Source: Pholiota molesta
Lineage: Eukaryota > Basidiomycota > Agaricomycetes > Agaricales > Strophariaceae
NCBI GenBank assembly: GCA_014925825.1
Contig: JACGCK010000017.1
Coordinates: 248,001-312,000, forward strand
DNA: 64,000 nt
Direction: 5' to 3'
Position 1 is the first letter of the stretch. Every line of letters begins with the position of its first letter. Under the pieces are notes generated by a model. It did not search any database. It had not been told where the DNA came from and saw only the letters and a list, made by a program, of their open reading frames with translations. The position numbers and the translations under genes are program-made. This document shows, in pieces, positions 48,068 through 59,698 of this stretch.

Positions 48068-48215
48068 CTAAATATTGCAGTCGCGCAAACATTTTGAGCC
48101 AATTTTGACCTCCGCATAAAGACACTTCACTGCGCGCAAACATTTATAAAGGTTGCGCACAAAAATTGAACTATTTGCAGGTGCGCGCACACATTTTTGA
48201 GTGTGCGCACATTTT
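48068..48215. repeat. Degenerate GCGC-A-rich repeat cluster
   Basis: Several copies of a short unit of the form TGCGCGCAAACATTT / TGCGCACAAAAATT / GTGCGCACATTTT in 150 bases. Origin unknown. Confidence 0.5.
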
Positions 48216-48835
48216 GTTCGCCTCAGTACTATCCTAATCCAGGAGCTTGAAACAATTTCGGTAGAAAGTGTATTCCTCCACAACCATTGGCCCTCCATCC
48301 CTTAAACTTCGCCAGCACATGTGGCTTTTTGTCTTCTACTCGAATATAAAGTTTCTTGTGGAGAGGTCAAGCACAGTGGACAGCGGAGCATTCCCGGTGG
48401 TAAAAAGTCGACGACATCGCGAGATTGAAAGCCTTGTCACTGAAAGTCACATCAACATTTTCGTATTCCGAGCCCCGGCACCGTCTCGACGTGCTGGCGT
48501 CATTGTCGCAGTTGTTTTGCCATTGGGCCGGAGCTACAAAATTATCACGTCCACATCACGTCTGTCACTCTTCGCAAAGACAAAAGAGCTTTTTTCAATT
48601 TAACATTTGAACGAACGCATCCTTGAGTCCAGGGTTTTGCATAGCGAATGGCTTGCTATGTAGGAAGGTTGTCCCAAAATTTCGAGGGTGAATGAGCAGC
48701 CCGATATACATAGATCTGGGACAACATTTGGTTACATTGCCTCTCTGAGTGTAATGGAAATGTCTTTTCACCGTCCACTGCTTGCTGTACTCTGATTCTC
48801 TCCAATCTTTCTTTATATTCATTGATGTATAATAT

Positions 48836-48840
48836 GTATG
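48836..48840. repeat. Target-site duplication, left copy (LTR element)
   Basis: GTATG directly before the left LTR, matching GTATG at 54185-54189 after the right LTR. Confidence 0.85.
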
Positions 48841-49243
48841 TGTGATGCCTGTGGTCTGCATCTGGCATTCGAGGGGACTTCAGGGAAGGCTGAAGGAGAC
48901 CTGGGGAGAGGGCTGGATGGAGATCCAGGGAGAGAGAGTTGTAATCCTACTCAGGAGGAATGTGACCCTATCCAGGGCAATGTGAGCCGTTGACCAGGCA
49001 AGCAGGGATGGATGCTCAGCCAGAGAGATCTGCGTGGTAAGGCTCGCCTGTGCCCCCATATGACCCATGGTAGGGAGTAGACTAACTGGTCATACCGGCA
49101 GTGTGTGGATTCGTCCTTCAAGTAAAGGTTAAAGGTAAATCTGATTATCTAATACAGCTGGATGGCTGTATCTACATGGTAACATGTGACTATCATGTGA
49201 TCTACAGTCCTCTGTACAAGTACCTAAGTGTCCAGTCCTCACA
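48841..49243. repeat. LTR, left copy
   Basis: 403 bp, TGTGATGCC...CCTCACA, same length and apparently the same sequence as 53782-54184. Confidence 0.93.
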
Positions 49244-50029
49244 GAGCCCCCCACTTGTCCAGAGGGCATGTACTTCTAAGTGAAAATGGAAAACAAGCAT
49301 AAAACATATGGGTAAAAATAAAGAGAAAAAAGAATCACAATGGCCCCCCAAACTAGGCCAAAAGAATATATAAAGTAAAAATTTGGGAAGAATGAGCAAA
49401 AATAAAACAAAATAAGCAAAGAGAAAAAATTTGGTTCCCAAATTCTCTAGCCTTCCAAGGTAGATCTACAAGAGATCAAAGAGGGAATAGAGGATGGCTT
49501 CCTAACTCCAGATAGTAAGGCATCCTCTAAGAGCCAGAGCAAAGCTCTAGACTAGCTCTACAGATCTAGAAGGATCTGAGAGGATGCAGAGGATAGCTTT
49601 CCTGCTCCATATAGGAGGGTCAGCCAATCCCGCATCCTAGAGGAGCTAGGGGCATAGCCATAAGGCAGCTCCTCCAAGGGATCATAGCCTGATCCCAGAC
49701 ATAGGGATAGATAGGGTAATAGGAGGAGGCTAGGCCTCCTCAGGACCCATGGTCCTACCCCCTACCCCTGCCCCCCACTTCTTTCGGTGTGCAGGCCAGA
49801 CAGTGGTCATAGGATGAGGCATGTCTAGGAATGGGCAGCTAAAGAAGTACCAAGGAAGAAAAAGAGGAAAAGAAAAATCCAATGCCACAGAGTGGAAAGA
49901 AAGAAGGAAAGGACAGAGTGGACTCTGGCAGGTGGAAAAAGGCAAAGAGAAGGCATAAAAATGGAAAGGAAAAGAGGCCCACTGGTCAGGATATGCTGAA
50001 TGAGCTCAGCAGGAGGGAAGGAAAGCCCA

Positions 50030-53000
50030 GCACTTTCGAAACTTCGTCGTTTTGCGCATATAAGGGCTTGAAAGATGCGTCTTCGCAATCGTAACAGAGC
50101 CAAAAAATTTGCGTGGAAAACGGAGCAGCTGTTCCGGAGATATGGGCCAATCTTCATTGAAGTGTAGGGAGAGGAGGAAAGAGGATGGTAAATTCGAAAA
50201 TGCATCGTTCCATGCGAGTAAGGGCTTGAACGTTGCGTCTTCGCAAACGTTACAAGGTCCAAAAAACTGCGTGAGAATCGAAAGCTTTGTTCCGAAGATA
50301 TGGGCCAATCTTTCCTGATGATGAAGTGGGAAGGAATGATGAGGAGTGAATGATGTCCCGGAATATTCCACTGAATAGATCGTCATGTTCTTGAGCTCGA
50401 TAGAGCCGGAGAGTCGAGGTGAATACAAATCCGAAGCCTCCAGGAGGGGATCTGCCATGGTTGCCAAGAGCGAACTTAGTCTCAGATCAGAGCACTGAAA
50501 TGAGACATGTGGTCTAGTTCACTCAAATTTCGTTCGTTTGGCCTGCGCAGGGGCTTATTCGACGCGGCCTGCGTAGCCTAACACGCCGCAAAAATTTGCT
50601 AAGGGTTCGGAAGTCTGGTTCTTGAGAAACTGCCAAATCTTCGCTCTAGTGATAGAGATGGAGGGACTGGAGGAAGATGGGCCCCCCAGAGTGTTCCACT
50701 GGTCAAAACAGGGTGAGCTGGGTGTTGTTAGAACCGGACAAAGAAGGAGAAGTTGAATCCCGAAGCAGAATAGGGCTAGAGGCGATGGAAGCCAAAAGAG
50801 AACGAAATTTCGGACCAGAGGTCCAAAATAGACAAAAGTGCACTCCTCGTCGAAAATTCCAAAGATTTGCTCGAGCAGGGGCTTAAAAGATGCGCCCTGC
50901 GCGGCCCAACACAGCGCAAAAAATTGCGGAGCAACCACAGGTCCGGTTCTTGAGTTATAGTCCAATATGCATTGAAGGTACTAATCAAGGGGGAGGAAGA
51001 GGTAATGGGCCCCCCAGAATGATCTACTGCATAGAATTGGACGTTCTTACACTCGTTAGAACCGGGCGAGCAAGGCGAGCTCGAATCCGAAAGGATATTG
51101 CGAGTCCATGAGCTGGTTGCTGAGATCGAGCGAAATTTCCGGACAGAGCTCCGAAATGGGCCAAGGAATTTTCCTTGTCCAAATAGCCGTCATTCTCCAC
51201 ATTCAAGGGCTTAAAAGAAGCGGCTTAAAGAGTAGAAACGAGCACAAGAATAACCGACAGGTTCTGAAGAGTTGATCCAGATATATTGCCCAATCTCCGC
51301 CCAAGGTAGAAAGTATGGGACAGAGAAGGAGATCAGGCATCTCGGAACATTCTACTGTGTAAAATTCGACGTTCTTGAGCTCGTTAGAACCGTATGAATG
51401 AGTTGAGCTCGAATCCAAAGAGAGCTAACGAGCTGAAGCAGTAGTTGTTGAGATCCGGAATGAAGTGACTCTAGAGAGCCCAAATGACTAAAAGGGCAGA
51501 AGTCGGTTGAATGTTGCTCGTTCTTGTCACGCAGGGCATTGTTACATGCGTATAAGCGAGCTCTTGAGGCATCAAAAAACCGCGAGTCAATCTGAGCAGT
51601 TTTCACAGAGATATGAGATGATCTCTGGTCATAGAATGATCAAGGGAGAGCCAGTGTAGATGGCAAAGTCCCAGGATGATCTACTGCTCGGAATCCAATG
51701 ATATTGGGCTCATTAAAACGGGACGGATGAGTAGATCCCGAATCGAAATCCGTTTATGAGTAGACACCGCGGTTGATGAGAACGAAATCGATGTCTCATC
51801 AGGAGGCTGAGATGACTGTAAAGTCATAGCTCGGGCGATACGCAACGGTTTAGAACGTTCAAGGGCGCTTTCAAATGAGGCGAACGAGGGCTTTCCAGCG
51901 CAAAAAACCGCGTAACAATAGACAAAGCGGTTGAGGAGATATGGCCCAACTCTGCTCATAACAGGAGCAATGGAGGAGCATGAGGACATGCCAGTATTTC
52001 GGAAGGTACTCCTGTTCAGAATGGGATGATCTTGGGCTCGATAGAACCGGACGGATGAGGCGAGCTCGAATCCGAAGAGATCACCCAGATACGGGCAGTC
52101 GTTGATGAGAACGAATTTGGTTTCACATCAGGAGACCAAAATGTCTCAAAGGCCATATCTCGCTTGGAAATCGCTTGCTAGACACGCGCAGGGCCTCGTT
52201 GGAAACGCCTCGACAAGCGCGACGGAGCGCAAAAAAGCCGCGCAACAATCTGTGGACTGGTTGAGGAGAAGCGGATGAATCTCTGTCCTCAGAGTAGGAA
52301 CAGCAGGGGAGGAGGACATCAAAGATTTCGGAGATGTCGTCTGCTCGGAATTCGATGATCTTGGGCTCTCCAGAACCGGACGGATGAGCCGAGCTCGAAT
52401 CCGAAAAGACCTTGATGATCCGGGGTCTGGAAGGCGAGAACGAATCGATTTCGTCTCAAGACATCGAAATGTCTCATCATCCGCTTCTCACTCAAAAGTG
52501 GAGAGTCTGGGGTGATTGAAGGCGCATTCGATATCGATTTGATAAGGCCCACAAGCAGCAAAAAAACGCTTCGCGATCCATGGAACGGTTGAGGAGAAAC
52601 AGATGCATCTCTGTTCTTAGACCAGAAACAGAGGAGCATGAGAACATGCGGAGATTTCGGAGACTTCCTGTGCTCGGAATCCAACGATCTTGGGTTTGAA
52701 AGAACCGGACGGATGAGGCGAGCTCGAATCCGAAAAGATCGTAATCGACCGAGGTCTGGAAGGCGAGAACGAATCGATTTCGTCTCAGGACATCGAAATG
52801 TCTCAGCATCTGTTTCTCGCCCAAAGGTGGGTCGTTTGGGGCCATCGAGGGCGCGTTTGATATCGATTTAACGAGGGCTACAAGGGGCAAAAAACCGCTT
52901 AACGATCCATGGAGCAGTTGGGGAGAAACAGATGCATCTCTGTTCTTAGACCAGAAACAGAGGAGCATGAGAACATGCAGAGATTTCGGAAGCTTCCTGT

Positions 53001-53260
53001 GCTCGGAATCCAATGATCTTGGGTTTGAAAGAACCGGACGGATGAGGAGAGCTCGAATCCGAAGAGATCGTAATTGACCGAGGTTTGGAAGGCGAGAACG
53101 AATCGATTTCGTCTCAGGACATCGAAATGTCTCAGCATCTGTTTCTCACCCAAAGGTGGGTCGTTTGGGGCCATCAAGAGCGCGTTCGATATCGTTTCGA
53201 CGAGGGCTACAAGCCGCAAAAATCCGCTTGTCAATCCAAGGAGTGGTTGGGGAGATATGG
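50030..53260. repeat. Tandem array of ~330-bp units inside the LTR element
   Basis: A core block (AGAACCGGACGGATGAGGCG..GCTCGAATCCGAA) recurs at about 50400, 50730, 51060, 51390, 51710, 52040, 52370, 52700 and 53030, a period near 330 bases. Between cores each unit carries a GGGCTAC/GGGCTT..CGCAAAAAA..CGC block and a GTTGAGGAGA..ATGCATCTCTG block. Units on the right (52.3-53.2 kb) are much alike; those on the left are diverged. Frames within units are short and not conserved between them, so I read the array as non-coding. Confidence 0.8.
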
Positions 53261-53424
53261 GGCCATCAATCCAACCAGAATCATCATCTTCCCTCCAAAT
53301 CATCATAAGTCCAATTCCAGAGGAACTCCTTGGCTGAGGAGCATTCCTAGGACCAGAGGGAAGGTGGAAAGGGGGTGAAGGGCATAGCAAAAAGGAGAAG
53401 GGAGAGCATAAAGGGAAAAGGAGA

Positions 53425-53733
53425 ACCAACCCAGAAGTAGGGACTTAGTATGCCAGCTGGCACCAATGTCAACCCAACTGTGGGTCAGGAGGAACCTCAG
53501 AAAGGAGTAGGGACTCAGAATGCCACCTGGCACCAAGTCAAACCCAACTGATTTCTGAGGGGAGAAGGAAAGGAGAGCCAACCCAGAAGTAGGGACTTAG
53601 TATGCCAGCTGGCACCAATGTCAAACCCAACTGTGGGTCAGGAGGAACCTCAGAAAGGAGTAGGGACTCAGAATGCCACCTGGCACCAAGTCAAACCCAA
53701 CTGATTTCTGAGGGGAGAAGGAAAGGAGTGCCA
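53425..53733. repeat. 154-bp tandem duplication inside the LTR element
   Basis: CCAACCCAGAAGTAGGGACT to the GGGGAGAAGGAAAGGAG block occurs at 53425 and again at 53579, nearly identical. Each copy itself contains two similar halves (GTAGGGACTTAGTATGCC and GTAGGGACTCAGAATGCC). Confidence 0.8.
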
Positions 53734-53781
53734 GGTCATCTTGAAACCTTCTTGGAGAGAAGTCCGCGGTGCCCCCACCAT

Positions 53782-54184
53782 TGTGATGCCTGTGGTCTGC
53801 ATCTGGCATTCGAGGGGACTTCAGGGAAGGCTGAAGGAGACCTGGGGAGAGGGCTGGATGGAGATCCAGGGAGAGAGAGTTGTAATCCTACTCAGGAGGA
53901 ATGTGACCCTATCCAGGGCAATGTGAGCCGTTGACCAGGCAAGCAGGGATGGATGCTCAGCCAGAGAGATCTGCGTGGTAAGGCTCGCCTGTGCCCCCAT
54001 ATGACCCATGGTAGGGAGTAGACTAACTGGTCATACCGGCAGTGTGTGGATTCGTCCTTCAAGTAAAGGTTAAAGGTAAATCTGATTATCTAATACAGCT
54101 GGATGGCTGTATCTACATGGTAACATGTGACTATCATGTGATCTACAGTCCTCTGTACAAGTACCTAAGTGTCCAGTCCTCACA
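53782..54184. repeat. LTR, right copy
   Basis: 403 bp, apparently identical to 48841-49243. It abuts the GTATG duplication that overlaps the first ATG of the downstream gene. Confidence 0.93.
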
Positions 54185-54189
54185 GTATG
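54185..54189. repeat. Target-site duplication, right copy (LTR element)
   Basis: GTATG, matching 48836-48840. Its last three bases are the ATG of the reading frame that follows. Confidence 0.85.
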
Positions 54190-57069
54190 TATCATCATGC
54201 AAAACCTGAGAATGAGATACTGGAAACTGACGGAGGAAAAGGAAGATTTCAAACTCCTGTGCAAGAAGTGGATGAGGAGGAAGAAGCGGGTGAGGAGGTA
54301 GAAGCGGATGGCGAGGAAGAAGTGGATGACGAAGAAGTGGATGACGAGGAAGAAAGGGATGGCGCGGTGCCAAAAACATCGAGAAAGATACAGGTGCAGG
54401 CAGAGAGCCGGAGGGCAGAGCAGAAGAGGATGAGGATTCTGACAAACACATGGGCGACTTGGAGGGCGAGCTGGACGAAGATGTCACTAGTGGCGAGGAA
54501 GACGAATGCATGGATGAAGATAGCCCGCCACTACAGTCAATGCCGCGAAGTCGCTGGTCCCTTCGCGAAAAGCAACCAGGCTCAGCGCAGAAGCGCAAAA
54601 TTTCATCCTATAAGGCCCTTTCTTCGAAAAAGGGCCGAAAAAAAACAAAGAAAGATGAATGGAACTCGGCGCAACAGCCGGGCGAAAATGTAGTCAAAAA
54701 TGTGCTGCATTTACAGGCATGTATTCTAATAGCAGTTCGTATTCTACTGACCACTACTAATGAATTGCACTATTCAGCAACACTCCATAACTCTCGAGAA
54801 CAAGACGCAGTGTGAAGTCATCCTTGGCCATGAGATCGCCGCGTACGATATTAATGGTCTAGAACACAAGTTCCGCCCCCGTCTAAATGTGAGCCCTTAG
54901 TCGCGACCCCTCCCGGATTATGCAGTAATAACATCGTTGTCACCTTAGCTGCGCGCAGATGTTTCTTTGGTGCAGGCCTTCGCCGAGGACGTGCAGCGCA
55001 TTTATGTGGAGGCGGACAGCGGACAGCGCGTACCTTTGCACGTACACTGTTCGAAGAATCCTGAGAATAAGCGGTCGGTCCTCCAGGGCTTTACAAAATC
55101 ACAGTTCGACCGCCTGAAACCTCAGGAGCTACAACAAGTCCTCCGATCCCATCATCTGGTCATTTCCAATGAGAATGTCCCTCTTTCCTTTGATGAACAG
55201 GGGCTCAAGACTCTTGAAAAAACCATGACCTCTTTAATTTCCATTGAAGGTGAAAATTTCTCCCTGCCTTTCTTTACCAACATTTAACACTTCCACTAGA
55301 CCAATCTATTTCAGCAGAAGTCACAAGTGATTACAACCGAGAGAAAATTGGCACACTGGCGCAGCTACTCGCCGCAAGCTCCCAAGAAAAAGGACCCAAT
55401 TTAAGCGCGCTTGACTTCCCAATGAGCCTCTGTGGAGTCACTCGCTCCACATACTCTTCCGAGCTTGAGGCCTGGTTTGAGACCCAAGATCGTCCATTCT
55501 GCAGGAATGCAACCTATCCTGTATCCAACATGTATTGGGGAACAGCTACAACAACTGGAGTCAGAAGTTGGCTGCGCATCAACTGCGAAGGTCGAGCTAC
55601 CAAAATCTGCGTTCGGAGTGGGGCCCAATGGGTCGTGCTTGGGCGCCCTGCCTTACGAGATGATGACATGAACACTGTTCAGCCCGACCATCATTTCTTC
55701 TCGTCCTTGCGCCTCTTTACAGGGGGTTTGCTGCAGAGGATGCAACCTCTGGTGAATGGGAGTATGAAGCAGTCTATCTAGCAGCTGGGACGACGCTGTA
55801 AGTGCAGTAGCCTTCTTGATTCGAGTCCCAACTTAATGGATATCATAGAATCATGAAACCAAATACACCACATATGGTGTACACCATTGAAAATTCTATC
55901 ACACATGTTTCTACTTCTATAGCCCAAACACCCTATCCGATACGTTTTATGGAATCGTACACTGTCTAGTAATGGGAGAAGTAATTACGAATGCCTCCCA
56001 TCCTCCCGCCCGCGCTCTTCTCCTGCGCATGCTGCATTTCTTCCATCTTGCTTTTGTTATACGCGAACAAGACTAATGCAGGTACACCGCAGCTGACTCT
56101 ATTTATTAATCTGAGAAACTCTTGACATTTTTTATAGATTCCACACACCTTCCTAACTTGAGCGACATCGATGGCGTCGTTGAATTTTTGAACCCTCTGC
56201 CACATTGGCATATTGTTCAATGTCTTGACAGGCGCTCATATCCAACAAGAGGCAGACTGAAATGGCGTCTCTCCGCATGGAGCAATACGATGACAACACA
56301 ATTCCGAAGGAGGATCGTAGGAGAATCGTATATGGCAGAGGTCTAGCTTTGGAGCTCATCCGATGGCTGGATTCAAGGTACATCCTGCAGAAAGCTGAGG
56401 AGGATGAAGAAAATTCAAGTCATCCAAGTGGCAATGTAGATGATGAAGAAAACATCATGACTATCCAGGACTTCGAGTTGCACTACCTTATACGACAAGG
56501 CATATGCATTGCAACTTATAACAAACAATGGCTGCAAGAGCAGGAGGAGCGCGCTGATGGGGGGATGGATGTAGATGAGGCAGAGGTGGATGATGCACAG
56601 GAGCAGGAGGAAGACGAAGGCTATAAGCAGAAAGAGGTTCCCATTCCATCATCAGCCCTTGAGCAGCAACTGAAGTGGGCCATGACTGCTGTGCCATGGA
56701 TGAATGATACTTGGGGCAAATTTTCGAAGGATTTGGAAGCTGAATCTTCCGAGGGGAGTCATGACATGGACATGCGATGTCAGGGTACCAAAAAATTCAA
56801 CCCTGTGCGGCGCCCTGCACCAGACCCTTCATATCAACCATGGAGTGAGGCCTTTGTTTTCTCTATATTGAATGACCGAGAATTAACAAAATCTATAAGG
56901 CTTCCAGGAGATCTACGATAATGGTTTGACGCCTGGTGATGATTGTTATTTCCTTGGTGAAGAGTTATTTTGGCCTGTCGTCACCAACAAGACCAGAACC
57001 AGGGCTCCCAAAAGAAGGTTAGATGATTCTTCTGCCAATCCTCCAAAGGTCAAGCGCCACCATCACTAA
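54187..57069 (+). pseudogene. JmjC/cupin-like protein gene, several frame breaks
   Basis: Begins MYHHAKPENEILETD, then an acidic region (DEEEEAGEEVEADGEEE) and a Lys-rich patch. Later exons encode QHSITLENKTQCEVILG.EI, LRADVSLVQAFAEDVQRIYV, a folded block with RSWLRINCEGRATKICVRSG..WVVLGRP, and EYEAVYLAAGTTLIMKPNTPHMVYTIENS. This last block is the usual C-terminal part of a JmjC-type cupin with its second metal His. TLSDTFYGIVHCLVMGEVIT follows, then an acidic C-terminal part ending at 57069. The HxD metal pair expected near RINCEG is not seen, so catalysis is doubtful. Frame changes are needed near 54357, 55724, 55906 and 56918; the first two lie in G runs. The right-hand 900 bases could be a separate gene. 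With an LTR element at its start codon it probably lacks its own promoter. Confidence 0.6.
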
Positions 57070-58779
57070 TATAGACTACAATGCCTACCATATTCTTCAT
57101 TTTTGCTTTACATTTGGCACATTTTGCACTTAATACCAAGCACATAACTTCATATGGTTCAAATCAAAATACAATGATTTGACAAGTAGGAACAGAAGGA
57201 TGCATGTGACTTGACATCACCACCTTCAAGAGAATTTGTTCCAGCTTCACCACCGATTTGGCCAGCAGTTCTCCCATCTCCGCCTCCTACCAAGGAGGTT
57301 ACTCCCGCCTCACCCCCGCGCCCACCTTCTAATTTAACAGGACTGGTCCCACCTGCAACTACTCCCGCTACACAATTTTTAGGTGACCTAACTGAATCTG
57401 TTTATTAACTGTTGCAGGTAATTACTCTAATGAACTAACGAGGGGCAGGCCCCATGGCGCGGATTCGCACCTGACAGCGCATATATTCTGCGAACAGGGA
57501 CATTACATTGGGGGCATCCACTTGTTTCCCGACGGTCGACCTCCAACGTTTCGATGGAGAAGATTCGACTCGATGTGGTCCTGGAGAACGATTTGGAGCA
57601 TGAGACGAAGAATGATTCCAATCTGGTAAGTTGCTCTGAACTTCACATTAGGATACACAGGTATCTTACTATCTATCAGGCAGTTTTGATTCTTGAAGTT
57701 TGGTTTCTTGGTGAGTGGGCTTGCTTCCGTACACCGTGCGCAAAAAAGCTAACACCTCATTTAGTCCCGAAATCCAATTCAAAATGTTTATCAGGTGTAT
57801 CTTGTAGCTTTTCGTCATCAGTGGCAAAATTTTGCGCCAATTATTGTATCTTGGAAATTGTGTCTATAATACAATGCAAATATATTGAACCAAGCGTTAT
57901 ATACTTTAGTGCTTAATGCTACATGTACCGCCCAATATCTACATAGGTTCTCGTTCCACTCTTTTTTGGTGTGGGTGCATGGGTGCAGGTGGGTTGATGG
58001 TGGATTTTGTGCACAATTTATACGAGTCCGTCCGAATATCTTCAAGACTTGATTCATTACACATATGTACACATTTTATTTAAGCCTGTTGGAAGAGCCC
58101 GATACGAATTTCACAAACATTTGAATTACTCTACATCGCTCCATCATTGGTTGCTTGGTGGTGTTGCGGGCTTGAATCGGAATCCAGAAGCTTAAGGTTT
58201 GAAACTAAGGGAAAATTTTCAGCATATATGAATATTCCAAGTTTGAATTGAAGCGATAAGGACTCTAGGTTATCATTTTTAACACCTTAGTTAAGTTAAC
58301 ATCTGTCTCGTAATGTACTATGTCATGTATCTACTTCATCATCATATACTACTCCTTCTACGCTGTCGAGCTCACGTCTGGTCTGAGAAAATCCTCTCTA
58401 CCCTCGCTGGCTGGGCACCCTGCAACCGCCTTGCTGACGAGGGTGACACGTCCTCCCGAGACATCTACAGCCTCGTTCCTCCCTCGCTTCGCCTTCTCTA
58501 CGCCTAGCCAGGCGGGTGGACGCTCTCCGCGTCCCTTCCTCTCTTTGCTTCACCTACTTCTTGGCACACGAAGTCCCTCGAACCCAAGGCATCACAGTGA
58601 CGAGGTGTCAGTGTCAAGTGGTGTCAGTGTTGTCAGTGTGTCAGAAATACGCTACGTTGTATGTCATTTCCGACTCTGAGTCATTTTTGGTTATCAACAG
58701 TCATGATAAAGTTTACATGACTCGGAAAATATATAAAGGGTCGTAGTAATTTCTTTGAGTATATTTGATAATTTCCACA
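57070..58779. other. Mostly non-coding, with a Pro-rich open frame
   Basis: At 57211-57408 a frame reads repeated ASPP..P blocks (EFVPASPPIWPAVLPSPPP). At about 57480-57640 a second stretch reads GGIHLFPDGRPPTFRWRRFD. They may be scraps of a repetitive-type gene. No complete gene model can be built. Confidence 0.35.
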
Positions 58780-59447
58780 ATGGCACCTACTTCAATGCCT
58801 GTAAAATCTCCTGACGCCGCCTGCGCTGCTCAGTCTCAATCATCCCAATCATCATCATCCACCACTTCGCAGACTCGTCGCCGCCTGCTTCAGAGGGAAG
58901 GTGCTGTCATCTTCCTTACCGCCGCTGAACAGGCCTTAGAAGATGCCATGTTTAGGTTGAGCCCGCCACCTCAGGTGTTGGGAAAGAGAACCCGTGGGCA
59001 GGACAATGAACTTGAAGAGGATCATGGTGGCGACACTGAGCCCGACGAGGATATTCCTGCCACAGCACAGGCTCAATTAATGGAGCCTTCACCCGGCAAT
59101 TTAACCGCTGTGACTTTGCGGTATGCATCATACAAGAAACTTCGACCCGAGCAAGCCCGAGCAGCTTGACGAGATCGAGAATTTTTGCAAAGTGAGTATT
59201 TTATTGATGTTTTTAGTTCTTGTGTCTAAACATTGACCCAGGACGTGGCCGTCAATCAAAATTGTTCATCGGCCTCCTCGCAGTCGAAAACAAGATCGAT
59301 GCCTTCAGAATCCTTTGGCAATATAGTGGTAGCGGCTCTGGAAGGTCTTCAATAGCTGGAAAGCGTGAACGTGACGGTGTAATCCTAAGTAGCGACTTTA
59401 ACTTGAAGTTACCTCTTCTTCAGCCTCACGGTTTGGCCCCAGCATAA
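58780..59447 (+). pseudogene. Fragment of an unrecognised repetitive-type gene
   Basis: Starts MAPTSMPVKSPDAACAAQ, then a Ser/Thr-rich stretch, LLQREGAVIFLTAAEQALED, LGKRTRGQDNELEEDHGGD and TLRYASYKK. The natural continuation PEQLDEIENFCK lies in another frame after an A run near 59140. After an intron (GTGAGT..CAG, about 59190-59241) DVAVNQ is followed, again with a frame change in an A run near 59258, by LFIGLLAVENKIDAF. The N-terminal layout with a helical 'DEIENFCK' block resembles repetitive uncharacterised agaricomycete proteins; that is recollection, not a search result. Truncated at its 3' end. Either decayed or carrying homopolymer errors. Confidence 0.45.
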
Positions 59448-59461
59448 GTCGATAAAAGAAG

Positions 59462-59698
59462 GCGAATGGTACAGTACTACTAGATGCGGGTTGAATGTGA
59501 ATTAGCATTTGTTTAACATGAACGACCGCCCAGCCTATGGGCGACAACTCTGTTATTTGTCATATGTTCACGACTCGTCTCATCTTTCGCTTTACTCATA
59601 GCACAGGAGCGAGCAGTTTATTTGTTTTGATCACACATCTACATACTGTAAAGTAAGCACTTAACAGGGCCTGGCCAAAGCGTAGTTAGCGTCGCGAA
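59462..59698. repeat. ~240-bp direct repeat, left copy
   Basis: Runs from GCGAATGGTACAGTACT to CAAAGCGTAGTTAGCG. It matches 60629-60874 through shared blocks including GAATTAGCATTTGTTTAAC and TTGTTTTGATCACACATC. Confidence 0.8.

Larger units (their letters stand above)
48841..54184 (-). mobile_element. Non-autonomous LTR retrotransposon, 5.3 kb
   Basis: Two 403-bp direct repeats bound the element, each starting TG and ending CA, within a 5-bp duplication GTATG. By eye the LTRs are identical, so insertion is recent. Orientation is inferred as minus: just inside the right LTR the minus strand reads TGGTGGGGGCACCGCGG, a candidate primer-binding site with the required TGG start, and just inside the left LTR it reads AAGTGGGGGGC, a possible polypurine tract. 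The 4.5-kb interior has no recognisable gag, protease, reverse transcriptase, RNase H or integrase. Most of it is a tandem array of ~330-bp units. The element is therefore LARD-like and would need enzymes from a partner element. Confidence 0.87.

Noticed and set aside
49730..50467. Minus-strand frames at the left end of the LTR element interior as a possible gag
   Set aside because: No zinc knuckle, capsid or protease motif, and the frames start and stop within repeat units.
52492..53429. Minus-strand frames of 173-176 aa with repeated VLRRNRFVLAFQT blocks
   Set aside because: They follow the ~330-bp repeat unit, change frame between units and match no gag or pol feature; treated as non-coding repeat.
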